Positions 26,631 through 35,520 of a DNA stretch of 64,000 bases are shown here, piece by piece. Position 1 is the stretch's first letter; every line of letters begins with the position of its first letter. Source of the DNA: Variovorax sp. 770b2 (GTDB taxonomy: Bacteria > Pseudomonadota > Gammaproteobacteria > Burkholderiales > Burkholderiaceae_C); NCBI RefSeq assembly GCF_900115685.1, contig NZ_FOXJ01000001.1:2141796-2205795 (forward strand), given 5' to 3'. The position numbers and the translations under genes were made by a program. The notes beneath the pieces are model-generated. The model made no database searches. It worked only from the letters and a program-made list of their open reading frames with translations, and was not told the DNA's origin.

Positions 26631-26676
26631 ATCCAGTTCGGCGCGCATCTAACGCGCAGCTAAGAAAACGAGGGCC

Positions 26677-26704
26677 TTCCGGGTGACGGACACGTCACCC
26701 GGAA
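26677..26704 (+). repeat. Perfect 12-bp inverted repeat upstream of the penicillin-binding protein gene
   Basis: TTCCGGGTGACG and CGTCACCCGGAA flank a GACA loop. No T-run follows, so it is not a classic terminator. A GATAAT hexamer (26708-26713) lies directly after it and 8 bases before the start codon, so it could be an operator or an mRNA stem at the tolA 3' end. Confidence 0.75.
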
Positions 26705-26721
26705 CTCGATAATCGGGGCTC

Positions 26722-28452
26722 ATGAATCCCAATGGCCGAATCCGCTACGGCAGCAGCCCGCTCCTCGCAAGCCCCACCCCCGTCTGGCGCAGCAAGTTCA
26801 TCGTGGCCAGCATCGCCTTCGGCTTCGTGCTGCTGGCCGGCCGGGCCGCTTATGTGCAGGTCTTCAACCACGACTTCTTCCAGCACCAGGGCGAGGTGCG
26901 CTACCAGCGCACGCTGGAGCTGCCCGCGAACCGCGGGCGCATCCTCGACCGCAACGGCCTCATCCTCGCCTCCGACATCCCGGCGCCCAGCATCTGGGCC
27001 ATTCCCGAGGACATCGAGCGCGACGACCCCGCCGTGCAGGCCAAGTTGAAAGAGGCCGCCAAATTGCTCGGCATGCCGCAGAAGGAGTTCGACAAGAAGC
27101 TCGAGGACGAGGACAAGACCTTCGTCTGGATCAAGCGGCAAGTCGACACCGCGGTCGGCAAGCAGATCACCGATCTCGGCATCAAGGGCCTCTACCTGCG
27201 CCGCGACTACCGGCGCCAGTACCCCGAGGGCGAGGCGGCCGCGCACCTGGCGGGCTTCACCAACGTGGAGGACATCGGGCAGGAAGGCGTCGAGCTCGCC
27301 TTCAACAGCGAGCTGGCCGGCAAGGCGGGCTCGCGCCACGTGATCAAGGATCGCCTGGGCCACATCGTGGAGGACACCGAAGACCAGGTGCCACCCACCG
27401 AAGGCCACGACATCCAGCTGAGCATCGACGACCGGGTGCAGTTCGTGGCCTACGAGAAGATCCGCGACGCCGTGGTGGCCAACAAGGCCAGGGCGGGCAG
27501 CGTGGTGGTGGTCGATGCCGCGACGGGCGAGCTGCTCGCCATGGCCAACTACCCGAGCTACGACCCGAACGACCGCCGCAACCTCACCGGCGAACAGCTG
27601 CGCAACCGCGCGATGACCGACGTGTTCGAGCCCGGCTCCACGATGAAGCCGATCACCATCGCCACCGCGCTGCAGCTGGGCCGCGTGACGCCGCAGACCA
27701 TCATCGACACCAACCCGGGGCGCATCACCGTGGCCGGCGCCACGATCCACGACGACGAGAACTTCGGCGTGCTCACGGTGCAGGGCGTGATCCAGAAATC
27801 GAGCAACGTGGGCGCCACCAAGATCTCGCAGCGCATGACGGCGCAGGAAATGTGGAACTCGTTCACCTCGCTGGGCCTCGGCCAGAAGCCGCAGACGCCC
27901 TTCCCCGGCGCGGTGACCGGGCGCCTTCGGCCCTGGAAGTCGTGGCGGCCGATCGAGCAGGCCACCATGTCGTACGGCTACGGCCTCTCGGCGTCGCTGT
28001 TCCAGATCGCGCACGCCTACACGGCCTTCGCGCACAACGGCGAGGTCATCCCGGTGGGACTCCTGAAAAGCGCCGACACCGATCCGCCCGGCGTGCAGGT
28101 GTTCTCGCCGCAGGTCGCCAGCGAGGTGCGCAAGATGATGCACCTGGCCGCCGCGCCCGGCGGCACCGCGCCGCTCGCGCAGACCGAGGGCTACTCGGTG
28201 GGCGGCAAGACCGGCACCGCCCACAAGCAGGTCGGCAAGGGCTACGCGAGCAACAAGTACCGCGCCTGGTACACCGGCATGTCGCCCATCGACAAGCCCC
28301 GCATCATCGTCGCGGTGATGATCGACGAGCCCGGCGCGGGCAAGTACTTCGGCGGGCTGGTCGCGGCGCCGGTGTTCAGCCAGGTGGTGCAGCAGACGCT
28401 GCGCATCCTGAACGTGCTGCCCGACCTGCCCGTGACGTCGATGGCGCATTGA
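26722..28452 (+). CDS. FtsI/PBP2B-type penicillin-binding protein (class B transpeptidase)
   Basis: A 576-residue class B PBP. One membrane helix lies at about residues 24-42, followed by the RGRILDRNG pedestal motif. The transpeptidase domain has all three active-site motifs: S306-T-M-K309, S360-S-N362 and K496-T-G-T499. It makes peptide cross-links in septal or other peptidoglycan. It lies outside any division (dcw) cluster and 91 bases after tolA, so it may be a second FtsI-like PBP; whether another is encoded elsewhere cannot be seen. The stop codon lies in a tandem repeat. The start ATG 26722 has no strong ribosome site. Confidence 0.93.
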   Translation: MNPNGRIRYGSSPLLASPTPVWRSKFIVASIAFGFVLLAGRAAYVQVFNHDFFQHQGEVRYQRTLELPANRGRILDRNGLILASDIPAPSIWAIPEDIERDDPAVQAKLKEAAKLLGMPQKEFDKKLEDEDKTFVWIKRQVDTAVGKQITDLGIKGLYLRRDYRRQYPEGEAAAHLAGFTNVEDIGQEGVELAFNSELAGKAGSRHVIKDRLGHIVEDTEDQVPPTEGHDIQLSIDDRVQFVAYEKIRDAVVANKARAGSVVVVDAATGELLAMANYPSYDPNDRRNLTGEQLRNRAMTDVFEPGSTMKPITIATALQLGRVTPQTIIDTNPGRITVAGATIHDDENFGVLTVQGVIQKSSNVGATKISQRMTAQEMWNSFTSLGLGQKPQTPFPGAVTGRLRPWKSWRPIEQATMSYGYGLSASLFQIAHAYTAFAHNGEVIPVGLLKSADTDPPGVQVFSPQVASEVRKMMHLAAAPGGTAPLAQTEGYSVGGKTGTAHKQVGKGYASNKYRAWYTGMSPIDKPRIIVAVMIDEPGAGKYFGGLVAAPVFSQVVQQTLRILNVLPDLPVTSMAH

Positions 28453-28484
28453 TGGCGCATTGATGGCGCATTGATGGCGCATTG
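28441..28484 (+). repeat. 11-bp tandem repeat (x4) over the PBP stop codon
   Basis: Four exact copies of ATGGCGCATTG. The first supplies the last codons and stop of the PBP gene (Met-Ala-His-stop). The rest form the start of the intergenic region before the peptidase gene. As 11 is not a multiple of 3, copies downstream do not affect the protein. Confidence 0.95.
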
Positions 28485-28538
28485 CCTGCACCCCGCTCGT
28501 TTAGGATCGTCAGCAATTCATTGCCTGGCGCTCCTGAC

Positions 28539-29759
28539 ATGGTCGACACCCCTCCTGCCGTTCGCCTCGAAGACCTGACCCCGCTCCCCTACCAGCAGGC
28601 CCTGGCCGCCCATCTGCAGGCGAACGAGCCCGAAGTCTGGCGCTGGGCCGCTTCCGCCGAGGCGCGCGAGGAGCATGCCGCGGCCGTCCGCGCGGACCTG
28701 CTGCGCAATTCGTACCGGCTCGATGCCGACGCCCACCCCGAGTTGCACGCGCACTGCAACGCGGCGGTGCAGCGCCTGGGCATCACGGCGCGCGTCGCGC
28801 TCTACCAGGCGGGCGACGGCACGATGAACGCCACGCTCTTCTTCCTGCCGGGCGAGGCGCACATCGTGCTCTCGGGCCCGCTCATGGAGCGCCTGCAGGG
28901 CGCGGAACTGCAGGCCGTGCTCGGCCATGAACTGGCGCACTACCTGCTGTGGGAGCGCGACGGCGGCAGGTACCACGTGGTCGACCGCATCCTGCAGGCC
29001 GCGGCGGCCGATTCCCGCGCCGACGCGAGCCACCTGCACGCGGCGCGGCGCTACGGCCTGTATACCGAGGCCTTTGCCGACCGCGGCGCCTGCATCGCCT
29101 GCGAGGCGCTGGAACCCGCGGTCACCGCATTGGTCAAGGTGCAGACCGGCCTCGCCCAGGTCAACGCGGCCAGCTACCTGCGGCAGGCCGACGAGATTTG
29201 CGCCGCGCCCGAACTCCAGACGCGCGGCACCAGCCACCCCGAGGTGTTTGTGCGGGCGCGGGCACTGCGCCTGTGGACCGAGCGCCAGCCCGAGGCCGAC
29301 GAATGGCTCGCCGGCGCGCTCGAAGGCCCGCTGGACCTCACCACGCTCGACCTGCTCGGCCAACAGCGCGCCGATGCACTGACGCGCGAGACCATCGCCC
29401 AGTTGCTGCAGCGGCCGTTCCTGCAGTCCGAATCGCTGCTGGCCCATGCGCGCCGCTTCTTCCCGAACTTCGCCCCGCCCGCCAGTCCGATGCCGCCACC
29501 CGGCCCGGTGCCGGCGGGCGTGCACGACTACCTGGCCAGCGTGCTGGTCGATTTCGTCGCGGCCGACCCCGAACTGGACGACGTCACCCTCGCCGCAGCG
29601 CTCGGTCTCGCCGAAGCGATGGGCTGCACCACGCAGCTCGAAGAGCGCGTGGTCAAGGACATGCGCTTTCCCAAGCGCAGCCTCACCCGCGTGAAGCGCG
29701 ACGCCGCCACGCTGCTCGAAAAAGCAGCCGCACAACATCTGCAGGGCGCCTCCGCATGA
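28539..29759 (+). CDS. M48-like zinc metallopeptidase
   Basis: A 406-residue protein from ATG 28539 (MVDTPPAVRLEDL). It has no signal peptide or membrane helix, so it is probably cytoplasmic. The motif LGHELAHYLLW contains H130-E131-x-x-H134, and E177 in YTEAFADRGA is the likely third zinc ligand, the gluzincin/M48 arrangement. The N-terminal LNATLFFLPGEAHIVLSGPL-like strand (NATLFFLPGEAHIVLSG) also fits M48 folds. The second half is helical and not recognised. It lies 61 bases upstream of, and in line with, the DUF4011 helicase gene, joined by a repeat element, which suggests that the two work together. Confidence 0.8.
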   Translation: MVDTPPAVRLEDLTPLPYQQALAAHLQANEPEVWRWAASAEAREEHAAAVRADLLRNSYRLDADAHPELHAHCNAAVQRLGITARVALYQAGDGTMNATLFFLPGEAHIVLSGPLMERLQGAELQAVLGHELAHYLLWERDGGRYHVVDRILQAAAADSRADASHLHAARRYGLYTEAFADRGACIACEALEPAVTALVKVQTGLAQVNAASYLRQADEICAAPELQTRGTSHPEVFVRARALRLWTERQPEADEWLAGALEGPLDLTTLDLLGQQRADALTRETIAQLLQRPFLQSESLLAHARRFFPNFAPPASPMPPPGPVPAGVHDYLASVLVDFVAADPELDDVTLAAALGLAEAMGCTTQLEERVVKDMRFPKRSLTRVKRDAATLLEKAAAQHLQGASA

Positions 29760-29816
29760 GCGCAGCGCCGGGCCGCCCCAAGCAAGCTCGCACCGCAGTG
29801 CGAAGCACGAAGGTAT
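29756..29816 (+). repeat. Dispersed stop-codon-linked repeat, family 2, copy 2
   Basis: It begins on the stop codon of the peptidase gene (GC-ATGA) with ATGAGCGCAGCGCCGGGC and continues CGCCCCAAGCAAGC; about 85 percent of positions match the copy at 24021-24080. From its ATG it would encode [16 protein letters not shown]. The helicase start is 5 bases beyond. Confidence 0.8.
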
Positions 29817-29820
29817 TCGA

Positions 29821-32800
29821 ATGACCGCCGCCATCGCCCCCCTGCTGCAACTGCTGGACACCGCCGACGCCCACGGCGGCCTGCAGACCGACGATGTGCT
29901 CAGCCTCGTGCTGCCGCTGCTGCGCGAGGTGTCCGCATTGCACGAGCAAGGCAAGGTGGCCGCGCTCGGCAGCGCCTACGCCTACCGCGTCGACGACACG
30001 CCCGCCCTCGTGCTCGTGCAGCCCGAAGGCACCGAGCCGCGCCAGAACCGCGAAGCCATCGCGCCGCTCGAAGCGCCCGCCGCCTCCGTGCTGCGCGTGG
30101 TCGGCGAGCACCGCGTGACGCTCGATGCCGACGAAGGCGTCTCGGTCGAGAACCTCGCGCTCATGGCCGACGCCGCGCCCGACGCCCTGCCGACGCGCCC
30201 TGTCTACCTGCCGGGCTACACCGCGTGGGAATTGCGATTCGCGCACCACGACGCGCTCACCGACATCCTCTGCCTCGGCCAGGTGCTCGCGAGCCTCTCG
30301 TGCGGGCTCGATTTCTCCGACAGCGAGGCGCTCGCCCGCTTCGTGGCGAACCGCGGCAACCTGTTCGCGCTCAACCGCCGCCTGCACCCCGTGGTGAGCG
30401 CCGTGATCGGCGAGATGACCGCGCTCGATCGCCACGAACGCGCGCGCGACCTGCCCTCGGTGATCCGCCGGCTCGAAACCTACCGCGACCAGCCGCTGGA
30501 CCTGGGCCTGGACCGCATCGCGCCCGCGAAAGACGGCGCAGGCCAGCGCCGCCAGGCGATCCGCGTGCACCTGCGCGATCGCCTCTTCGACCTCTCGCGC
30601 CGCAACCGCCTGCTGCACTTCAAGCCGAGCCAGACGCATGTGAACCTCACGGTGGCGAGCGTGCCGCTGGTGGTGGACATCAAGAACATCCGCGTCGACC
30701 AGCTGTGCGTATGGGACGGCCGCTTCGCCAGCGACATCGCCACCTGCGACCCCGTGCCGCTCGCGCGCTGGCTGCGCTTCGAAGACCAGCCGTACCTGCC
30801 GGGCGCGCTCGACCGCATCCTGCAGGAGGCGCGGCGCGACCGTTCCGAATACGGCTTCTCGCAGCTGTCGCTGGTCATCGCCTTCCTGCGCTGGCACAAC
30901 CTGAAGGAGGGAGAGACCGAACGGGCCGAGCGCATCGCCTCGCCGCTCCTCATGCTGTCGGTCGAACTCACGCGCAAGAAGGGCGTGAAGGACCAGTACC
31001 TGCTGGAAGCCGCCTCCAGTGAAGCGCAGGTCAACCCGACGCTCAGGCACCACCTGCGCCAGCTCTACGGCATCGTGCTGCCCGAGACCATCGACCTGCG
31101 CGAAACCACCATCGAGCAGTTCCACGCCCAGCTGGCCGCGCAGATCGCGGCGAGCGAGCCCGGCGTGCAGTTGCGGCTGGTGAAGCAGCCCGAGATCGAG
31201 CTGATCCACCAGCGCGCCCGCCAGCGGCTCGAACAGTTCAAGCGGCGCACCCGCGTGCGCAACCCCGGCGCGCAGCCTTTGGGAGTGCAGGCAGCACAGG
31301 ACTTCAGCTACGCGAAGGACGACTTCCGGCCGCTCGGGCTGCAGCTCTTTCACACCAAGGTGCGGCCGGTTCCGCTGGCGCTGCGCGATGCGGTCGGCGC
31401 GCGGCCCCTGCCGCGCGCGCCGCAGATGGCGTCCACCGCCGCGCAGACCGAGCAGCAGACGTACGCGCTGCATGAAAGCAGCGGCAATCCCTACCAATGG
31501 GACGTCGACCTCACCTCGGTGACGCTCGGCAACTTCAACCACCGCAAGATGTCGCTGGTGCGCGACTACTCGGCGCTGAGCGAAACCGAGATCGCGAGCG
31601 ATGCCTTCGACCGCGTGTTCTCGCTGCAGCCGCGCCAGGTCGATGCCGAGACGCCGGCCGCGCTGCCGCTGGCCGACCAGTGGCCCGTGGTGCAGGCCGA
31701 TGCCACGCAGACCGCCGCCGTGGCGCTCGCGCGCACCGGCACCAGCTACATCATCCAGGGGCCGCCCGGCACGGGGAAGTCGCAGACCATCACCAACCTC
31801 ATCGCCGACTACGTGGGGCGCGGGCAGCGCGTGCTCTTCGTCTGCGAGAAGCGCGCCGCCATCGACGTGGTGTTCCATCGCCTCCGGCAGCAGGGGCTGG
31901 ACGAGCTGTGCTGCATGATCCACGACTCGCAGGGCGACAAGAAGGCCTTCGTGCAGAACCTCAAGAAGACCTACGAGCACTGGCTCACGGCCCCCGAGGA
32001 ACTGGACGCGGAGACCCGCGAGCGCACGCAGCTCGTGGACACGATGGACGCCGACCTGAAGGCGCTCGAACGCTTCGACGCCGCGATGCGCGAGGCACCC
32101 GCGCACCTGGCCGTGACGGTGCGCACGCTGATGGCACGGCTGGTCGCGCTCAAGCCGCACGACCCGGCGCTCACACCGCTGCAGGCGGAGGCGCTGCCCG
32201 CGTTCGCGGCATGGCGCCAGCATGCGGACCTGGTCGCGCGCCTGCACCTCGCTGTCACCGAAAGCCTCGACGTGCCGTACCTCTCGGCGCATGCATTCGC
32301 GCAACTCGCGCCCGCGTTGCTGCGGCAGGAGCGGCCGTTGGCACGGCTGGTTGAACTCGGCGATCGCGCGGCGGAGCAGATCGGCCCGCACCGCGATGCG
32401 TTGACCGACGCCTGGCCGCCGCTGGGCGATGCCCCCACGCTCTGGGGCGATGCGCTGGCCGTGGTGGCCGACGCGCGCCGCGTCGCTGCGCTGGCTGCGC
32501 GCGGGCATCTCTCGCTGCTCGACACCGCACATCCCACCAGCCTCGCGTTCGGCGAGGCGATGGCGCAGCGCCGCGCGCTGCAGCAGGTGCTGAACGAAGC
32601 CCTGGCACGCACCGCCCACTGGAAAGACAGGTTCTCTCCGGGCGACACCGAAGCCGGGCTCGCCCAGGCCAAGGCGCAGCAGGGCTCCCTGCTGCGCTGG
32701 CTCCAGCCTTCGTGGTGGCGCCTGTCGGGCGAACTCAAGCGCCGCTACGACTTCGCCAGGCACGCGGTGCGCCCGCAACCCAGCCAGGTGCTGGAGGAAC

Positions 32801-35079
32801 TGCTGGCCGAGCACACCGCCCGCGCGGCCGTCGGCAAGCAGGGGACGCAGATCGAAGCCACCTACGGCTGCACCGACCCCGACGATTTCGTGCAACAGCT
32901 CGACGCCCTGCGCCGCGGCGATGGCGCAGGCAACAACCTGCGCGCGACTTTCCACGCCCACCTGCGCACCGAGCCCGGCGCGAGCCGCAATGTCGAACGG
33001 CTGGCCGCCCTCGGCGAGCGCACCGACTCGCTCGATGCCCTGTGGCACGACCTGCTGGACGACCCCGCCGCCCAGCCACTGGCCGCGCTCGAAGCGCTGG
33101 CCCGCACGCTGCGCGAACAGGCCGATACGCTGCCCACCGTGCTGCCGCACCTGCAGGAACTGGCCGATGCCGACCCGGCCCTGGCCAAGGCCCTGCGCAC
33201 CCTGCCGCTCGCCCCCGAAGCCATCGAATACGCCGTCGCGCGCGAAGGCCTGGAGCGCGTCTACCGCACCGAACGCTGGCTGCCGCGCTTCGACAGCGCC
33301 GCGCTTGCGCGCCATGCGCAGCGTCTGGCCGACGGAGAGCGCCAGCTGCTCGGCCGCAACGCCCGCACGCTCGCCGCCGCGGTGCGCCAGCGCTTTCGCG
33401 ACCACGTGCAGAAAAGCGCGCTCCCCGCGAGCCAGCTGGACGCCGGCGGCAAGCTCTTCAAGAAGAGCTACAACGCGGGCCGGCGCGAGCTCGAACACGA
33501 GTTCGGCAAGACCATGCGCTACAAGGCGATCCGCGAACTCGCCTCGGGCGAGACCGGCCAGGTCGTGCGCGACATGAAGCCGATCTGGCTCATGAGCCCG
33601 CTCTCGGTGTCCGACACGCTGCCGCTCGCGGCCGACCTCTTCGACGTGGTGATCTTCGACGAGGCGAGCCAGATCCCGGTGGAAGAAGCCGTGCCCGCGC
33701 TCTACCGCGCGCCGCAGATCATCGTGGTGGGCGACGAGATGCAGCTGCCGCCGACGAGCTTCTTCTCGTCGGGCCGCGACCCCGAGGACGACACCGTGTC
33801 GGTCGAGGATGAGAGCGAAGGTGGTGGCGATCGCATCGCCGTGGTGCTCGATGCCGACAGCCTCTTGAACCAGGGCGCGCGCAACCTGCCGGCCACGCTG
33901 CTCGCCTGGCACTACCGCAGCCGCTACGAATCGCTGATCGGTTTTTCGAACGCGGCCTTCTACGCGGGCAACCTCTTCACCATTCCGGACCGGAGCCTTC
34001 CGGCGGATGCGCGCGAGGAGATCCTCGTGCAGTCGCGCAGCCCGTCGGACGAATCGGTGGCCGCGAACGTCGACGCCCTGCTCTCGCGCGCCATCAGCTT
34101 TCACCGCGTGACCGATGCGGTGTACGAGAACCGCATCAACGACGGCGAGGCGCGCCACATCGCGCAACTGGTGCGCGAGCTGCTCAGGCGCGAGACCGGG
34201 CGCAGCCTGGGCATCGTCGCGTTCTCCGAAGCGCAGCAGACCGAGATCGAGGCCGAGCTCGATGCGCTGGGCGCCATCGACAGCGACTTCGCCGCGCGGC
34301 TGGAAGCCGAGTACGTGCGCGAGGAAGACGACCAGTTCTGCGGCCTCTTCATCAAGAACCTGGAGAACGTGCAGGGCGACGAGCGCGACATCATCATCCT
34401 GAGCATCTGCTACGGCCCGAACCCCGAGGGCCGGATGCTGATGAACTTCGGCCCGATCAACCAGCGCGGCGGCGAGAAGCGGCTGAACGTGATCTTCAGC
34501 CGCGCGCGGCACCACATGGCCGTCGTCTCGACCATCCGCCACGAGGCGATCACCAACGACCACAACGAAGGCGCCGCGGCGCTCAAGCAGTTCCTGCGCT
34601 ATGCGGAGTGCCTGTCGCGCGGCGATTCGGCCACGGCGCGGCGCGTGCTCGAAAGCATGAACCCGCTCACGCGCGGCAGCAGCGCGCAGCATGCGCGGGC
34701 CGACGAGGTGACGGCGCAGCTCGCAGCCGCGCTGCGCGCGCGCGGCCACGCGGTCGACGAACAGGTGGGGCAGTCGCGCTTTCGCTGCGACCTCGCGCTG
34801 CGTGCACCGGGTGCCGGGCACTATGCGCTGGGCATCCTCGTGGACACGGCCACGCATTACGAGAACCGCAACGTGCTGGAGCGCTATGTCTCGCGGCCGC
34901 GCGTGCTCGATGCGTTCGGGTGGCAGGTGGTGCAGGTGCTGGCCAAGGACTGGCTGCATGCACCGGAGGCAGTGCTCGAACAGATCGAGCAGGCGCTCCG
35001 GAAAAAGGGTGGCAAGGGCGGCGTGGCTGCTGAGCCCGCCGCCGCCGCCGGGGTCAGCGCGCCAGGCTCAGCCGCTTGA
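29821..35079 (+). CDS. DUF4011-type SF1 helicase with C-terminal nuclease-like domain
   Basis: A 1752-residue protein. Residues 1-230 are of unknown fold. A DUF4011-like region (about 250-470) starts RVHLRDRLFDLSRRNRLLHF. The split SF1 (UPF1-like) helicase core has Walker A GPPGTGK (647-653), Walker B IFDEAS with D1280-E1281, VVGDEMQLPPTSFF, QGDERDIIILS and a final motif NVIFSRAR (about 1556-1563); a long helical insertion separates motifs I and II. The last 120 residues (GQSRFRCDLALRAPG then LGILVDTATHY) resemble the Vsr/REase-like domain usual at the C-terminus of this family, but the acidic residue expected in a GIxxDG motif appears replaced (GILVD). Related DUF4011 helicases occur among antiviral defence candidates; defence is an inference. 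Confidence 0.85.
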   Translation: MTAAIAPLLQLLDTADAHGGLQTDDVLSLVLPLLREVSALHEQGKVAALGSAYAYRVDDTPALVLVQPEGTEPRQNREAIAPLEAPAASVLRVVGEHRVTLDADEGVSVENLALMADAAPDALPTRPVYLPGYTAWELRFAHHDALTDILCLGQVLASLSCGLDFSDSEALARFVANRGNLFALNRRLHPVVSAVIGEMTALDRHERARDLPSVIRRLETYRDQPLDLGLDRIAPAKDGAGQRRQAIRVHLRDRLFDLSRRNRLLHFKPSQTHVNLTVASVPLVVDIKNIRVDQLCVWDGRFASDIATCDPVPLARWLRFEDQPYLPGALDRILQEARRDRSEYGFSQLSLVIAFLRWHNLKEGETERAERIASPLLMLSVELTRKKGVKDQYLLEAASSEAQVNPTLRHHLRQLYGIVLPETIDLRETTIEQFHAQLAAQIAASEPGVQLRLVKQPEIELIHQRARQRLEQFKRRTRVRNPGAQPLGVQAAQDFSYAKDDFRPLGLQLFHTKVRPVPLALRDAVGARPLPRAPQMASTAAQTEQQTYALHESSGNPYQWDVDLTSVTLGNFNHRKMSLVRDYSALSETEIASDAFDRVFSLQPRQVDAETPAALPLADQWPVVQADATQTAAVALARTGTSYIIQGPPGTGKSQTITNLIADYVGRGQRVLFVCEKRAAIDVVFHRLRQQGLDELCCMIHDSQGDKKAFVQNLKKTYEHWLTAPEELDAETRERTQLVDTMDADLKALERFDAAMREAPAHLAVTVRTLMARLVALKPHDPALTPLQAEALPAFAAWRQHADLVARLHLAVTESLDVPYLSAHAFAQLAPALLRQERPLARLVELGDRAAEQIGPHRDALTDAWPPLGDAPTLWGDALAVVADARRVAALAARGHLSLLDTAHPTSLAFGEAMAQRRALQQVLNEALARTAHWKDRFSPGDTEAGLAQAKAQQGSLLRWLQPSWWRLSGELKRRYDFARHAVRPQPSQVLEELLAEHTARAAVGKQGTQIEATYGCTDPDDFVQQLDALRRGDGAGNNLRATFHAHLRTEPGASRNVERLAALGERTDSLDALWHDLLDDPAAQPLAALEALARTLREQADTLPTVLPHLQELADADPALAKALRTLPLAPEAIEYAVAREGLERVYRTERWLPRFDSAALARHAQRLADGERQLLGRNARTLAAAVRQRFRDHVQKSALPASQLDAGGKLFKKSYNAGRRELEHEFGKTMRYKAIRELASGETGQVVRDMKPIWLMSPLSVSDTLPLAADLFDVVIFDEASQIPVEEAVPALYRAPQIIVVGDEMQLPPTSFFSSGRDPEDDTVSVEDESEGGGDRIAVVLDADSLLNQGARNLPATLLAWHYRSRYESLIGFSNAAFYAGNLFTIPDRSLPADAREEILVQSRSPSDESVAANVDALLSRAISFHRVTDAVYENRINDGEARHIAQLVRELLRRETGRSLGIVAFSEAQQTEIEAELDALGAIDSDFAARLEAEYVREEDDQFCGLFIKNLENVQGDERDIIILSICYGPNPEGRMLMNFGPINQRGGEKRLNVIFSRARHHMAVVSTIRHEAITNDHNEGAAALKQFLRYAECLSRGDSATARRVLESMNPLTRGSSAQHARADEVTAQLAAALRARGHAVDEQVGQSRFRCDLALRAPGAGHYALGILVDTATHYENRNVLERYVSRPRVLDAFGWQVVQVLAKDWLHAPEAVLEQIEQALRKKGGKGGVAAEPAAAAGVSAPGSAA

Positions 35080-35425
35080 CGTCCAGCTCGGCCTTGCCGA
35101 CCAGGTCCTTGTCGAACTCGCCCGAGATCTCGACGCGCACCTTGTCGTCGATCTTTACGCCCGCGGGGAAGTGCTTGGCGTCGATCTCCACCTTCATGCG
35201 GCCGGTGTCGTCGGCGAAGGTGTAGTGCTCGCCGCCATCGTGCGAGACGATGAAGCCGCGCAGCGTGGCGTGCTGGTCGTCCTTGCCGGTGTCCAGCAGT
35301 TGCTTGACCGTCATCGTCGGCACGCTGCTCGGGCCGGCGTACTGGGCGAAGGCGGCGGACATCGCCAGCGACATGCCGAGCGCGAGCGAGGCGGTCTTCA
35401 GGGTCTTGGTCTTGTGATGGGTCAT
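35054..35425 (-). CDS. YgiW/NirD-type OB-fold (BOF) periplasmic protein
   Basis: A 123-residue protein from ATG 35425 with a signal peptide (MTHHKTKTLKTASLALGMSL..AAFA) and a mature OB-fold domain: TMTVKQLLDTGKDDQHATLRG, DTGRMKVEID and KVRVEISGEFDKD. This is the bacterial BOF/DUF5666-like family that includes E. coli YgiW and YdeI, periplasmic stress proteins that bind small ligands or cations. Its last 26 bases overlap the 3' end of the helicase gene on the other strand. No partner gene is next to it. Confidence 0.87.
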   Translation of the reverse strand: MTHHKTKTLKTASLALGMSLAMSAAFAQYAGPSSVPTMTVKQLLDTGKDDQHATLRGFIVSHDGGEHYTFADDTGRMKVEIDAKHFPAGVKIDDKVRVEISGEFDKDLVGKAELDVKRLSLAR

Positions 35426-35520
35426 GGCAATCGTTCCTCCTCGAACAGCCTGGTTGTGAAGAAACAGATGGATGCGCGATGCGCCCAAACGTTCCACGAC
35501 CCTCGAAAGCCAAGGGCCAT

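Noticed and set aside
29683..34959. 1758-codon minus-strand ORF opposite the DUF4011 helicase
   Set aside because: No recognisable motif and biased composition; the plus-strand frame has complete helicase motifs.
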